From assembly GCA_023411795.1 (NCBI GenBank), contig JAEYOK010000016.1, forward strand, positions 186,001 through 250,000: DNA of 64,000 nucleotides. The letters run 5' to 3'. This document shows, one piece after another, positions 1-9,233 of this stretch. The notes beneath the pieces are model-generated. The model was not told the origin of the DNA and did no database searches. It was given only the letters and a program-made list of their open reading frames with translations. A program made the position numbers and the translations under genes. The DNA is from Bacillota bacterium. GTDB taxonomy: Bacteria > Bacillota > Clostridia > DSM-8532. Position 1 is the first letter of the stretch, and every line of letters begins with the position of its first letter.

Positions 1-75
1 AACAGTATGTCATGTTATATATAGCATAGACGGTTCCTCTGTCTGTGTGTCATACCCATGACACATGGATTGCTT
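1..75. repeat. REP-like repeat, degenerate copy
   Basis: The end of the window before the LysR gene carries GACGGTTCCTCTGTCTGTG followed by CATACCCATGACACATGG. It resembles the GGGGACGGTTCTTC...GTGTCATG units at 2195 and 4385-4454. There is no coding potential. Such GGGGACGGTTCTTC/TGTGTCAT units are familiar as short extragenic repeats in Clostridia; no associated transposase lies in the window. Confidence 0.5.
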
Positions 76-111
76 GACAAAATTAACTCTTTCACGGGAG
101 TGCACTATGTG

Positions 112-1044
112 TTATCGCTGCGTCTCGTAAAAGATTCCTGGATCTTTTAGAGAGAGTTCATTGAAAGTCTGTTTTAGGAGTTCATAAATTTTCATATACC
201 GCTCACGAAAAAAGCTATCCTTTAATAGTACAAAATTAAATTCACGCTGTTCAGAAAAACCAGGAATATTAATAACTGAAAGGCTTCCATCATCTATTTC
301 TTTTTTTCCGGCCACCTCAAAGAGAAATGTTATTCCTAATCCATTGGACACCATTTTTTTTATGGCAGCCATATTTCCTATTTCAATCACTTTTTCAAAT
401 GAGTTGATCGAGAAATTGTTTTTATGCAATATGTTTTCAAAGATTTCTCTTGTGCCAGATCCTCGCTCTCGCAGAATCAGACGATTTTTTATTATCTCCT
501 GAAAATCCACTGCCTCTTTCGCTAATCTTGATTCGGGTGAGCACACGGGAATAAACTTCTCAAGGCTAAAAAGAGTGGAGTCGTATTCTGATTTATCAAA
601 CAGTCCTTCCACAACAATAAAGTCCAATTCGCCGTTGTTCAGCCTTTCAAGAAGAACCTGCGTATTGGCAACGGACATATGTATCTTCATTTTCGGATAC
701 TTTGTAAGCAAGCTGGAGAGGATCTCCGGCATAACATATTCTCCGATAGACAATGTCGCTCCGAAGGAAAACTGCATTGTGTCTTCTTGGATTGAGCCGA
801 TGCTCTCTTTAAAGTGCTTAGAATCTGAAAAAATGGTCATTGTAAATTCTTTTAAAAGCTCTCCTTGAAGTGTTAGTCTTATTTTTCTGTTGGCTGTATC
901 GAAAAGCTTGCACCCATAGAATTCCTCAAGATATTTAATATGCTGTGATACGGCAGGTTGCGTAATTTGCAAAAGTTCGGCCGCTTTTGTAAAACTGTTG
1001 CATGAGCATATAGTAAGAAATGTTTCATGTCTGAAATCGAGCAT
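112..1044 (-). CDS. LysR-family transcriptional regulator
   Basis: This 310-residue protein has the standard LysR length. The N-terminal winged helix-turn-helix is clear at about residues 3-60 (AAELLQITQPAVSQHIKYLE), and a periplasmic-binding-like effector domain follows at about 90-295. The ATG at 1044 is preceded on the minus strand by GGGAG at a 6-base spacing. It is divergently transcribed from the YeiH-type transporter at 1161, the same arrangement as yeiE-yeiH in enterobacteria, so it probably controls that gene and itself. A LysR-type box, ATAA-N7-TTAT, lies at 1060-1074 between them. The effector is unknown; sulfur or nitrogen metabolites are guesses. Confidence 0.9.
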   Translation of the reverse strand: MLDFRHETFLTICSCNSFTKAAELLQITQPAVSQHIKYLEEFYGCKLFDTANRKIRLTLQGELLKEFTMTIFSDSKHFKESIGSIQEDTMQFSFGATLSIGEYVMPEILSSLLTKYPKMKIHMSVANTQVLLERLNNGELDFIVVEGLFDKSEYDSTLFSLEKFIPVCSPESRLAKEAVDFQEIIKNRLILRERGSGTREIFENILHKNNFSINSFEKVIEIGNMAAIKKMVSNGLGITFLFEVAGKKEIDDGSLSVINIPGFSEQREFNFVLLKDSFFRERYMKIYELLKQTFNELSLKDPGIFYETQR

Positions 1045-1057
1045 AAGTATCTCCCAA

Positions 1058-1076
1058 TTATAAATTTAACTTATAA
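1058..1076. promoter_or_regulatory. Candidate LysR-type operator, ATAA-N7-TTAT
   Basis: TTATAA at 1058-1063 and TTATAA at 1071-1076 are separated by seven bases, giving ATAA-N7-TTAT, the dyad form bound by LysR proteins such as CcpC. It lies 14 bases upstream of the LysR start. A second dyad, CGAGTA (1106-1111) with TACTCG (1128-1133), lies closer to the transporter. The match is seen in the sequence; binding is inferred. Confidence 0.5.
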
Positions 1077-1160
1077 TATCATTATTAAACATAATTTTAT
1101 TTTATCGAGTAGGTATGGTAAAATCAATACTCGTTAATAAACGTGAGGTAATCGAAAGGA

Positions 1161-2183
1161 ATGACATTTATTATGAATCAGTTTAAAAAGTACTTATTAG
1201 GTATTGCACTTTCAGGTGGAATCGCTTTGATAGCTTATTTAATTAGTTTGATTCTCCCTGCCGGTATTTTGGGAGGAACACTGATTGCACTTATTCTAGG
1301 AATGCTGTTAAATCCATTGATTTACCGCTATGAGGTTTTTAAATCGGGAATTAACTGGACTTCTAAAAAAATCCTACGGGCGGGAATTATTCTCGCCGGA
1401 ATAACATTAAGCTTTTCACAAGTACTCAGAGCTGGAAAGTATGCCCTGCTATTAATGATATTCACGCTTGCAACCTCCTTTGGGGTGGGATATGTGTGTA
1501 AGAGAATTTTCAAGATAAACTGGAAATTAGCTAGCCTTCTTTCAGTAAGCACTGCCATTTGCGGAGGTACAGCTGTTGCGACGCTTGGCCCTACTATTAG
1601 GGCGAAGGATCGGGATATCGCTTACGCAATATCAGCTACTTTTATTTTTGATATCATAACTGTAATCGCATTCCCTTGGATAGGCCGACTCTTGGGTCTT
1701 AGCGATACCGGGTATGGGCTTTGGATTGGTACGGCTGTAAATGACACATCTTCGGTTGTTGCTGCGGGGTATGCATTTTCTGATGCTGCAGGCTCGCTGG
1801 CGACAATCGTTAAGCTTACAAGAACACTTTTTATCGTACCTATTGTTCTTGTCTTTTCGTGGATATATGCAAAAAAAGAAAAGTCTTCGGAAACGGCTGA
1901 AAAGGTGAACATACGAAAAATATTCCCTTGGTTCATTCTTGGTTTCCTGGCTGTAGTTGGCATAAGAAGCACAGGGTTTGTGCCTGATAACATCGTCGCA
2001 GGAATTTCTTTTTTATCTAAATTCTTTTTGTCGATGGCATTGGCGGCTATCGGATTAAAAACTAGTATTAAAGAAGTCACAGGCGTCGGCATAAAGCCAA
2101 TGATTGCAGGGGTTATTATAGATATTTCGGTGGTTTTTGTGTCTTTGTTTGCACAGGCGGGGATAATACACTTCATCAAATAA
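1161..2183 (+). CDS. yeiH: YeiH-family putative sulfate exporter
   Basis: This polytopic membrane protein of 340 residues has about ten hydrophobic segments. It matches the YeiH/YadS (UPF0324, Cons_hypoth698) family in length and in motifs such as SVSTAICGGTAVATLGP (about 133-148) and GTAVNDTSSVVAAGYAFS (about 190-207). The family is annotated as putative sulfate exporters, but the substrate is not established. Two in-frame starts are possible: ATG 1161 (GAGGT 11 bases upstream) or ATG 1173 (GAAAGGA 12 bases upstream). It is divergent from the LysR gene, which is the likely regulator. A REP-like repeat begins 11 bases after the stop. Confidence 0.88.
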   Translation: MTFIMNQFKKYLLGIALSGGIALIAYLISLILPAGILGGTLIALILGMLLNPLIYRYEVFKSGINWTSKKILRAGIILAGITLSFSQVLRAGKYALLLMIFTLATSFGVGYVCKRIFKINWKLASLLSVSTAICGGTAVATLGPTIRAKDRDIAYAISATFIFDIITVIAFPWIGRLLGLSDTGYGLWIGTAVNDTSSVVAAGYAFSDAAGSLATIVKLTRTLFIVPIVLVFSWIYAKKEKSSETAEKVNIRKIFPWFILGFLAVVGIRSTGFVPDNIVAGISFLSKFFLSMALAAIGLKTSIKEVTGVGIKPMIAGVIIDISVVFVSLFAQAGIIHFIK

Positions 2184-2194
2184 TATCATATCAT

Positions 2195-2208
2195 GGGGAC
2201 GGTTCTTC
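2195..2208 (+). repeat. REP-like unit GGGGACGGTTCTTC
   Basis: A 14-base unit in the yeiH-CPBP gap, preceded by CAT. It is the same unit found in both orientations at 4385-4454. Confidence 0.6.
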
Positions 2209-2265
2209 GACCTTTTTCTTGAAATATGTGTTACTATTCGATAAACTTGAATTTGGAGGTAATTC

Positions 2266-3048
2266 ATGAAGCAGTTCATAAAAGCACATTGGAAAACGCT
2301 TTTGTTTTTCGTAGTAGTTGGACTTGTTGGTGGTTTCTTCACTGGAATACATCTGTTGGATAGTTATCCCGCAGAACTCCAACAGCAACTCATAGATGAA
2401 CTTAATGCAAAAGGACTTGGTACACTTCCTGTTAACTTCGTTACGGGTGTAATTACAGCATTCCAATCAGCTGGTTACGGATTGGTGTTGGGTGCTTTTG
2501 GTATTTTGCTTGGCAAGAAAACAGGCCTTTGGAAAGACGAAAGAACCATAACGAAGAAACCGCTGATTACTTCGATTATTGTTGCTGTTGTTGGTGGTCT
2601 GGCGTTGATTTTGCCTGATGTTCTATTCTTTGGACATTATTCAGAAACAATCATGAATTCCTATGCAGTAAAACCAACCATTCCATACATGTTGGCAACC
2701 GTGACTTACGGAGCGGTTATTGAAGAAGTAATGCTCAGACTTTTCACAATGTCTTTAATTGCATTCATTCTTTATAAGCTGTTTGAGAAGAAAAAAGAGA
2801 AACCTTCGACCACAATTTTGATTGCGTCTAATGTGATTTCAGCAATTTTATTTGCAGCAGGACATTTACCCGCAACGTTAATTCTGCTTGGAAGTTCTCC
2901 GATGGTAATATTTAGATGTTTCCTAATGAATGGCGCCTTGGGATTGTTGTTTGGTTGGCTTTATCGAAAATATGGCTTACGATACGCTATGATTGCCCAT
3001 GGGGGATCTCATGTAGTATCCAAGTTAATTTGGATATTGTTTATTTAA
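2266..3048 (+). CDS. CPBP-family intramembrane glutamic protease (CAAX/Abi)
   Basis: This is a 260-residue membrane protein with about seven hydrophobic segments. It carries the motifs of the CPBP (Abi, PF02517) protease family: EEVMLR with E153, E154 and R158, FAAGH with H200, and a C-terminal AHGGSH block with H245 and H249. GGAGG lies 6 bases before the ATG. Members process prenylated or membrane-embedded peptides, or act in bacteriocin self-immunity; no bacteriocin or substrate gene is adjacent, so the role here is unknown. It is flanked by REP-like repeats, which suggests this short block is a variable stretch. Confidence 0.85.
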   Translation: MKQFIKAHWKTLLFFVVVGLVGGFFTGIHLLDSYPAELQQQLIDELNAKGLGTLPVNFVTGVITAFQSAGYGLVLGAFGILLGKKTGLWKDERTITKKPLITSIIVAVVGGLALILPDVLFFGHYSETIMNSYAVKPTIPYMLATVTYGAVIEEVMLRLFTMSLIAFILYKLFEKKKEKPSTTILIASNVISAILFAAGHLPATLILLGSSPMVIFRCFLMNGALGLLFGWLYRKYGLRYAMIAHGGSHVVSKLIWILFI

Positions 3049-3209
3049 TTCCAATTTGTCGGTGGGATCAGATAATTCAAACAAGAACGCTAGTATTGAT
3101 ACGGTAATTATCAACATTAGCGTTCTTATATTATACCCGAAAAACCTGTAATAGCGGCGTTTATAAACTTGGGGATGGCTCCTTTGTTACAGCTCCCCAA
3201 GTTTTCTGA

Positions 3210-4235
3210 TTATAGATAATACTCCATGGGATAGGTCAGATAAGAAACAGGTTCAAGCTGATCGGCGGTGACATAACCTGCGGCAGCGCTCAGCAGAGTA
3301 GGAATACGGTTGACGATTGTTGCGCAGGTGTGCTCCACGGTAGCGGGGTTCACAACATGGAACTCGGTATCGGGCTCACCCATCAGCTGCCAATCGCACA
3401 TATCGCCGTCTTCAGGGCCGTACACCTTACCGATGGTCTCCTCCTCCACTGTGATATTTTGCATGGTTTCGATTGTCACCACAGCACTCATGCCAATGCA
3501 CTTGCCTGCTTGGATGGATTTCCCCAAGGTGGAAGAATAGATGTCACGGTCGATAATATAAGGTACATGCTTTTGATTGATGGACTTGATGGTCAGACCA
3601 AGCTTGTTGCAAATAGCTTCAGCAGCATTCCATGCATAGGAGGGTTCAAATTCGGCGGGGTGCGCAATCTGTGCTTCAAACTCCTCAGCAGTGAGGTCAC
3701 AGCCGTGAGCCTCAGCAAGAGCTAATCCGTATTCGTCCACATTGTAGCTGTAGGCACCCTTGATCTTGGTCAACTTATTAATACCGCCTGCCACCAAGCC
3801 TACGATATTAATCCAGAAGATATCCTGCATACCGGAACCGGTTATTGTGCAATTGGTCTCTTTAGCCAAAGCGTCTAGTTTGTTAATTTGGGCAGCAGCT
3901 GTTGTCCAAGGATAAATGGCTTCTTCGCAAGTGGTGATCACGTTGATTCCTCGTGCCACACACTTCTCCACATGGCTATAAATGTCTTTGATGAAGCTGA
4001 ACAGGGTCACAACTGCCACATCGGCATCGCACTCATCCAATACTTTATCGGCATCGTTGCTGATTGTGATGCCGGTCTTCACACCCAGCTCAGCAAAATC
4101 GCCTACGTCCATACCCACCACAGCAGGATTCACGTCGATCGCACCAACGATCTGAGCGCCGTGTTCATAAAGGTAGCGAAGAATGAACTTGGCCATCTTG
4201 CCACAACCGTACTGTACAACCTTGATTTTCTCCAT
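3210..4235 (-). CDS. ord: DapB-like NAD(P)-binding dehydrogenase, 2,4-diaminopentanoate dehydrogenase-like
   Basis: This protein of 341 residues begins MEKIKVVQYGCGKMAKF, with the Rossmann motif GCGKMA at about 9-14, followed by a DapB/Ord-type C-terminal domain. Sequence and length resemble 2,4-diaminopentanoate dehydrogenase, the oxidative enzyme of clostridial ornithine catabolism (NAD(P)-dependent deamination to 2-amino-4-oxopentanoate). An open frame continues upstream to 4307, but ATG 4235 has GGAGG at an ideal distance and is chosen. No ornithine aminomutase or thiolase genes are adjacent, so the gene is isolated and a different amino acid or imino substrate is possible. Family-level confidence is higher than substrate-level. 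Confidence 0.65.
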   Translation of the reverse strand: MEKIKVVQYGCGKMAKFILRYLYEHGAQIVGAIDVNPAVVGMDVGDFAELGVKTGITISNDADKVLDECDADVAVVTLFSFIKDIYSHVEKCVARGINVITTCEEAIYPWTTAAAQINKLDALAKETNCTITGSGMQDIFWINIVGLVAGGINKLTKIKGAYSYNVDEYGLALAEAHGCDLTAEEFEAQIAHPAEFEPSYAWNAAEAICNKLGLTIKSINQKHVPYIIDRDIYSSTLGKSIQAGKCIGMSAVVTIETMQNITVEEETIGKVYGPEDGDMCDWQLMGEPDTEFHVVNPATVEHTCATIVNRIPTLLSAAAGYVTADQLEPVSYLTYPMEYYL

Positions 4236-4375
4236 AATATAAACCTCCATAAAATTGCTGGAAACCAAATTTTTCCGTTCAGCTTTTAGGATATACAGAT
4301 TGCTCATTTTTATACAGCAATAAAAATTGAAGTAAATTACGAAGAAAGAATTAATCTTGTTTTTGTCTATGTGTC

Positions 4376-4460
4376 ATGTGTCATGGGGGCGGTTCTTCCA
4401 GCGTATGACACACAGACAGAAGAACCATCCCCATGACACAGAAGAACCGTCCCCATGATT
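4376..4460. repeat. Cluster of three REP-like units, two forming an inverted pair
   Basis: GGGGGCGGTTCTTC (4385-4398) and the inverted GAAGAACCATCCCC (4419-4432) form a long imperfect hairpin with TATGACACACAGAC in the loop. A third inverted unit, GAAGAACCGTCCCC, lies at 4441-4454. The cluster sits upstream of the dehydrogenase and just after the galactanase stop, so it could also act as a transcript end or stabiliser. No transposase is present nearby. Confidence 0.6.
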
Positions 4461-4468
4461 ACCCATGA

Positions 4469-6388
4469 TTATTGAGGCTGTAGACAGAAGTCATCCAGGG
4501 TGCCCCATCCGCCTGCATCACATTTGATGATGGCACCTATAGTGATTGTTCCGTTATTTATGACAATATCGCGAATTTCGGGGTTTTGCCAAACAACCCA
4601 GCCATCGGTACCGGTAGTGGCTTTGTATTCTTTTCCGTCAACAATTGCATAAAGGTACATATCGGGGTTTTTAGTATCACCGCCCTGATTGAACATACTG
4701 AGAATATATGTACCACCGGGAATATTTGTTATGGTCTGTTCCACCTTGAAATCAACTCCTGTGGCCGAGTAATAATGTAAGGAGATATTTCCTGTTTTGG
4801 CATCCACCGCTTTGTTCTGATAATCGGTCTGCTTTCCGGAGTTTTCGGTGATGCTCCACATGGAGGTGTCATCCTCCTCAAAGCTTCCGTTTACTACATA
4901 GTTGAGAGGATTAATTTTTAGATAGCATACAACGGGTGTTTCATTGGCCGTACCGTTGATAACATAATCTCCAATACCGCTTTTAACGGCGCTGTCAAAG
5001 GCAGCCGTATCCCAGACAACTTTAACGTCTTCCTCAGATCTGTCGTTATAAACGGCTTTGATAGTTTGCGGAAGGCTGATGGGGGTATCAATCATAGCTA
5101 TAACATGGATATCAGGAAGATCATCAATCCTTTTTTCAGTTTCAGCGCCCTGGGCAAGATATCTAAACACATTAAGTGAGGGCAGGGGGTGCCCGTTAAA
5201 ATCAAAAAGGGCTTGATTATCGACGGCGCTTCCACCAAACCATACACCGGCATCCTTTGGATCATATGAAGCGGCATAACTAGAAGCCCAACCGCTGCCG
5301 TATTTCTCCCACAGGAGCTTATTCTCATCGTAAGCATCTGCAGGCCCCACCGGAATCCATGCCGGTTCCCAGTAAAAGTATCCTATCCCTTGAGATCCTA
5401 CGTTCACAACTGCATCCACAACATCTCTTATTTGATTTGCCTGTCCCTGAACAGTTATGGCATAATCCAGCACCTGCTTGGATGAATCCGGAGCTGTATT
5501 GCCGAAGCCATCGCCATTCTCAGATGTGTAAACATAAGAATTCTCAGCCACCATGACCTTTTTGCCGCAGGTCTGAGAAATTGTTGACAGAGTCGAGGTC
5601 AGGTTCTCCAATGAGCCGTGCCAAAAGGCATAATAGGATGAAGCAAAAACATCGTAATCAACTTTAAACTTATTAAGTGCCATTGCACGTTTAATCATAT
5701 TCTCCGATGATTCAGGATTTGTGTAATGGACAGCGATTAAAATATTTTTATCTGTCTCGCGAACGGCCTTGCTGCCCATGTTCATCAACTGGCATATATC
5801 TCTGATACTCGTTTCCCCGGCCATTTTGGTATTTGTTTCATTTCCAAGCTGCACCATACCCACATCTACCTTAGCTTCCTTCAATTGTTTCAGGCAATCC
5901 TTGGTATACTGGTACAGGGCTTCGGATTTTGCATCAATATCCATATCGGCCCAGGCCTTTGGGACCATTTGTTTGGATGGGTCAGCCCAAAAATCAGAGT
6001 AATGGAAATCGACAAGAAGCTTCATTTTATATTTCGTTGCACGCTTTCCGATTTCAATGGCGTTTTTAATATCGCAGTTTCCTCCACCATAACCGTTTCC
6101 TTCTGCATCGAAGGGGTCATTCCAGACCCTCACGCGGATATAGTTGACACCCGCTTCATGAAGAGTCTTGAAAATATCCTGCTCCTTGCCATCGAACCCA
6201 TAAAATTTTACACCGCTTTTTTCAAGCGACAGAACGCTCGACACATCCACTCCCATAATGAAATCTGAGGGTAAGTCCTCAACCTTCTGAACCCAAATAC
6301 CGGGATCACCTTTTACACTTTGAGAGCAGGATGCCATAATCACGCAAAGGATTATGGACAGCGATACGCAAAGTATTTTTTTAATCAT
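4469..6388 (-). CDS. ganB: Secreted arabinogalactan endo-beta-1,4-galactanase, GH53 with Ig-like and CBM61-like domains
   Basis: A 639-residue lipoprotein that hydrolyses beta-1,4-galactan outside the cell. The signal peptide ends in a lipobox with Cys21. The GH53 domain spans about 44-420, with the acid/base Glu184 in QLGNETN and the nucleophile Glu282 in VMVAENSY. A bacterial Ig-like linker follows at about 435-500, then a C-terminal module of about 140 residues resembling CBM61, a galactan-binding family found on other GH53 enzymes. ATG 6388 is chosen for its GGAGG ten bases upstream and for the signal peptide; an extended in-frame reading to 6454 lies inside the beta-galactosidase gene. 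It overlaps that gene by 8 bases and is last in the galactan operon. Confidence 0.93.
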   Translation of the reverse strand: MIKKILCVSLSIILCVIMASCSQSVKGDPGIWVQKVEDLPSDFIMGVDVSSVLSLEKSGVKFYGFDGKEQDIFKTLHEAGVNYIRVRVWNDPFDAEGNGYGGGNCDIKNAIEIGKRATKYKMKLLVDFHYSDFWADPSKQMVPKAWADMDIDAKSEALYQYTKDCLKQLKEAKVDVGMVQLGNETNTKMAGETSIRDICQLMNMGSKAVRETDKNILIAVHYTNPESSENMIKRAMALNKFKVDYDVFASSYYAFWHGSLENLTSTLSTISQTCGKKVMVAENSYVYTSENGDGFGNTAPDSSKQVLDYAITVQGQANQIRDVVDAVVNVGSQGIGYFYWEPAWIPVGPADAYDENKLLWEKYGSGWASSYAASYDPKDAGVWFGGSAVDNQALFDFNGHPLPSLNVFRYLAQGAETEKRIDDLPDIHVIAMIDTPISLPQTIKAVYNDRSEEDVKVVWDTAAFDSAVKSGIGDYVINGTANETPVVCYLKINPLNYVVNGSFEEDDTSMWSITENSGKQTDYQNKAVDAKTGNISLHYYSATGVDFKVEQTITNIPGGTYILSMFNQGGDTKNPDMYLYAIVDGKEYKATTGTDGWVVWQNPEIRDIVINNGTITIGAIIKCDAGGWGTLDDFCLQPQ

Positions 6389-8387
6389 TAAGAGGTATCC
6401 TCCATTCTGCCTTAATTGCCACCGACCGTATCTCGCAAACCCTTTGCCCGTCAAATTCAGGCCAGGGCTCCAGATAGATATCGTCGGTCTTATTTAGAGG
6501 CACTATATCGATGGTGATTTTCTCGGGAAATTCGAATTTACGCAGGCTTATTTGCCATGGTTGACCGGTGTAGAAATTGTCAGCCGAAAAACAGCCGTTA
6601 ACGGTCATCTTGGCCACATTCCCCAGATAATAAATATCCAGAAAATAATCATTTACATTGGGATTTAACCCGCATAAGCTTATTTCATAAGAGAAGTCGT
6701 TTATCTTTCTGATAGTAGCCGATGGTTCATTAACCAGTAGTTTCATTACATAGGACGTAAACAGTCCGTCGTTGCCTGTTTTATCAAAACCAACGGGAGT
6801 AAAAGGCAGCTCAGGAAAGCATTTTAATACAATATCCTTGCAAGCCAGAATTTCGTAACCATCACCAGTTTGAATAATAGGACTTTCATTGATTACCAGG
6901 TAATCTTTATCAAGACGAATTTTCCAGGCATCAAGAGCTTCCTGCCTTGTTATACGGTATTTAAGGTCTGATACACCATTATCTCCGTAATAGATTGTCT
7001 CGCCGTTAATTAGGCATAAAGGAGTTGCCAAGAAGGTTCTGTTCTCCTTGAAGGAGAATGGGAAAAACATATAATCGCCGTTCTTAATATCCAACGGAGG
7101 GAAACTGATTGTTTTTCGGTCAGATTGAACCGTAAGGGTTACATTTTTATGTTCTGCCATTTCATATCCGCGCTGATAATTGTTGATAAAGAGATAGCCC
7201 TCGTTCCCGTTATGCCGTACCGCAGTCCTCAAATCTGTCAGATTAGAAGGCTTTACCGGATTGCTATCGGGAATAGTGGCCGGCATTTCGCATAGGGCTT
7301 GGCCAAAATCATTGAGAAACATCGAAAGAAGCTTAATCTCCTTAAAGGTATCAGAAATCTGGCCATATTCCCTGATTGGAGCATTAAAATCATAAGAAAG
7401 CTCCGGAAGGTCATTGGGATAACCGGTAGCCTTGGATTCCTGCAGCGTACTAAGCTTACCCATGGGATTAGTACCACCGTGATACATGTAGTAGCCCAAT
7501 AAATTAACACCGGAACCTAACTTGACCATGCTCATAGCGCCAATATCCCTTGCAGTGGCAACAGGCCTTCTATGGTGAGTAACCTGCAGGCCCCCGCCCA
7601 GCTCGGCGGTCAGGTAGGGAAACTTGTCGATATCAAAAGTGATGCCATGGCCAAACTCATAATCACTGCCTATATTGTGGTCATTGCGTTCATGGGAAAA
7701 CAGATAGTTAGGGCTCGGTTCAAGCTTTGTCGTCCGTTTATCCCAGGGAGCATCGCAATATCCGCCCATGACCGGCAGTAAACCTCCCGTTACAGCGCCT
7801 CCCCAGCCTGTTGCCGTATAATAAGGGACATCAAAACCGACATCAAGGGCTATCTTGTAAAGTCGTCTCATGTGTTCTTCTCCGGCTTCTCCGTCCATAC
7901 CCCCGCAATGGCCATATTCATTTTCAATTTGCACACCGATAATGGGTCCACCGTCCTTGATAAACAAACCCCGTACCTGTTGATATATCTTGCTGTAGAA
8001 TTTACTTACTTCTGAAAAGTAAGCTTCATTGTTCTCTCTTATTGGAAAACCTTTATTAAGCAGCCAATCGGGAAAACCACCGTTTCTTACCTCCCCATGA
8101 ACCCATGGACCGATACGTAAAAACATGTATAAACCTGCATTTGCACAACATTGCACAAAGAGCCTGAGATTTTTGTCACCAGTGAAATCATACTCGTTTT
8201 CAATCTCTTCATGGTGGATCCATATGGTGTATGCAGAGACAACGTTAACACCGCCTGCTTTGATTTTAGCAAGGGATTCATCCCAATAACGGCTTGGATA
8301 ACGTGAGTAATGGAATTCCCCCATTATGGGAAACCAGGGTTCACCGTTTTTTGTAAGATATCTGTTGTTAAATGAGAAAATATCCAT
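6381..8387 (-). CDS. Beta-galactosidase, GH35
   Basis: A 668-residue protein without a signal peptide, so an intracellular enzyme. The GH35 TIM barrel begins at about residue 10 (IMGEFHYSRYP). The catalytic motif GVQIENEYG carries the acid/base Glu157, and the nucleophile Glu262 lies in TAELGGG. C-terminal beta domains fill 400-668. It should release galactose from the galacto-oligosaccharides brought in by the adjacent permeases. In the comparable Bacillus subtilis ganSPQAB operon this position is held by a GH42 enzyme, so here a GH35 has taken that place. The start lies 7 bases after the permease stop, and its stop overlaps the galactanase start. Confidence 0.93.
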   Translation of the reverse strand: MDIFSFNNRYLTKNGEPWFPIMGEFHYSRYPSRYWDESLAKIKAGGVNVVSAYTIWIHHEEIENEYDFTGDKNLRLFVQCCANAGLYMFLRIGPWVHGEVRNGGFPDWLLNKGFPIRENNEAYFSEVSKFYSKIYQQVRGLFIKDGGPIIGVQIENEYGHCGGMDGEAGEEHMRRLYKIALDVGFDVPYYTATGWGGAVTGGLLPVMGGYCDAPWDKRTTKLEPSPNYLFSHERNDHNIGSDYEFGHGITFDIDKFPYLTAELGGGLQVTHHRRPVATARDIGAMSMVKLGSGVNLLGYYMYHGGTNPMGKLSTLQESKATGYPNDLPELSYDFNAPIREYGQISDTFKEIKLLSMFLNDFGQALCEMPATIPDSNPVKPSNLTDLRTAVRHNGNEGYLFINNYQRGYEMAEHKNVTLTVQSDRKTISFPPLDIKNGDYMFFPFSFKENRTFLATPLCLINGETIYYGDNGVSDLKYRITRQEALDAWKIRLDKDYLVINESPIIQTGDGYEILACKDIVLKCFPELPFTPVGFDKTGNDGLFTSYVMKLLVNEPSATIRKINDFSYEISLCGLNPNVNDYFLDIYYLGNVAKMTVNGCFSADNFYTGQPWQISLRKFEFPEKITIDIVPLNKTDDIYLEPWPEFDGQRVCEIRSVAIKAEWRIPLND

Positions 8388-8394
8388 AGCGCTC

Positions 8395-9231
8395 CTATTC
8401 CTTTATTGCTCCGCTGAGTGAAGTAATAAGCATCTTTTGAGTAATAACGAAGAAAAATACAAATGGTATGGCAATCAAAATTGAACCTGCTGCAAAGTTT
8501 GTAAATTCATTTTTCTTGTCAGAGACGAAGTTAAATAAGCCAATAGCCAGAGTCTGTTTTTCAGGGGATCTCAGTACCATGGTTGGGAAGATAAAGTCCA
8601 TCCAGGGACCCACAAAACTTGTAATGGCAAGAAAAACTAATATTGGCTGTATAATAGGAAGAATAATCTGAACAAATACTCTAAGATTACTTGCTCCGTC
8701 TATTCTGGCCGCTTCATCAAGGTTTTTTGAGACAGTATCGGTATAGCTTTTAACCAGCCAGGTATTATAGGGCAAGTTACCCGCAACATAGATAAGAACC
8801 AATCCCCAAAGTTTGTCGATACCGTTGATTCTTAAAAGGATTACATAGATGGCAACCATGCCTACAAAGGAAGGGAAAATCTGCAGTATGAGCATTGACA
8901 TCAGCAAGGGCTTCTTAAAGGTAAACTTGAATCGTGACATCGCATAAGCACCAAGGGATGCAAACAATGTAGTCAAAAGCGACGTAAATATGGCAACATA
9001 AAAAGTGTTTTTAAACCAGCGCGGATAATCGGTGCTTTTAAATAAATGCTCAAAATGCTTGGTGGTAAAGCCATCTGCAAAGGGAAGTATATTCAATGAC
9101 GCTATGCCTGTTCCGGGTGAAAATGCTGCGCTCACAACATAAACAAGCGGATAGAGGGTAAAGACCACTGCAACTAGTAAAAACAGGTATAGAAATACTT
9201 TGTTTACTTTCTGAATGATTGGATTATCCAT
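8395..9231 (-). CDS. ganQ: Galacto-oligosaccharide ABC transporter permease, MalG type
   Basis: This 278-residue inner-membrane permease has six predicted transmembrane segments. The EAA loop, DEAARIDGASNLRVF, at about 168-182 is the surface that contacts the ATPase. Length, gene order and resemblance to MalG/GanQ place it as the second permease of a CUT1-type importer. It follows the MalF-like gene by 2 bases. No ATP-binding gene lies in the operon; a shared MsmX-like ATPase elsewhere is the expected partner. Confidence 0.9.
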   Translation of the reverse strand: MDNPIIQKVNKVFLYLFLLVAVVFTLYPLVYVVSAAFSPGTGIASLNILPFADGFTTKHFEHLFKSTDYPRWFKNTFYVAIFTSLLTTLFASLGAYAMSRFKFTFKKPLLMSMLILQIFPSFVGMVAIYVILLRINGIDKLWGLVLIYVAGNLPYNTWLVKSYTDTVSKNLDEAARIDGASNLRVFVQIILPIIQPILVFLAITSFVGPWMDFIFPTMVLRSPEKQTLAIGLFNFVSDKKNEFTNFAAGSILIAIPFVFFFVITQKMLITSLSGAIKE

Positions 9232-9233
9232 TT

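Noticed and set aside
1622..2179. 185-residue reading frame opposite the yeiH-like gene
   Set aside because: It is a shadow on the opposite strand of a well-supported membrane protein and has no ribosome site or family features.
2266..3048. CPBP (Abi) protein as part of a phage-defence or bacteriocin system
   Set aside because: No toxin, bacteriocin, nuclease or other defence gene is adjacent; a lone CPBP protein does not support a system.
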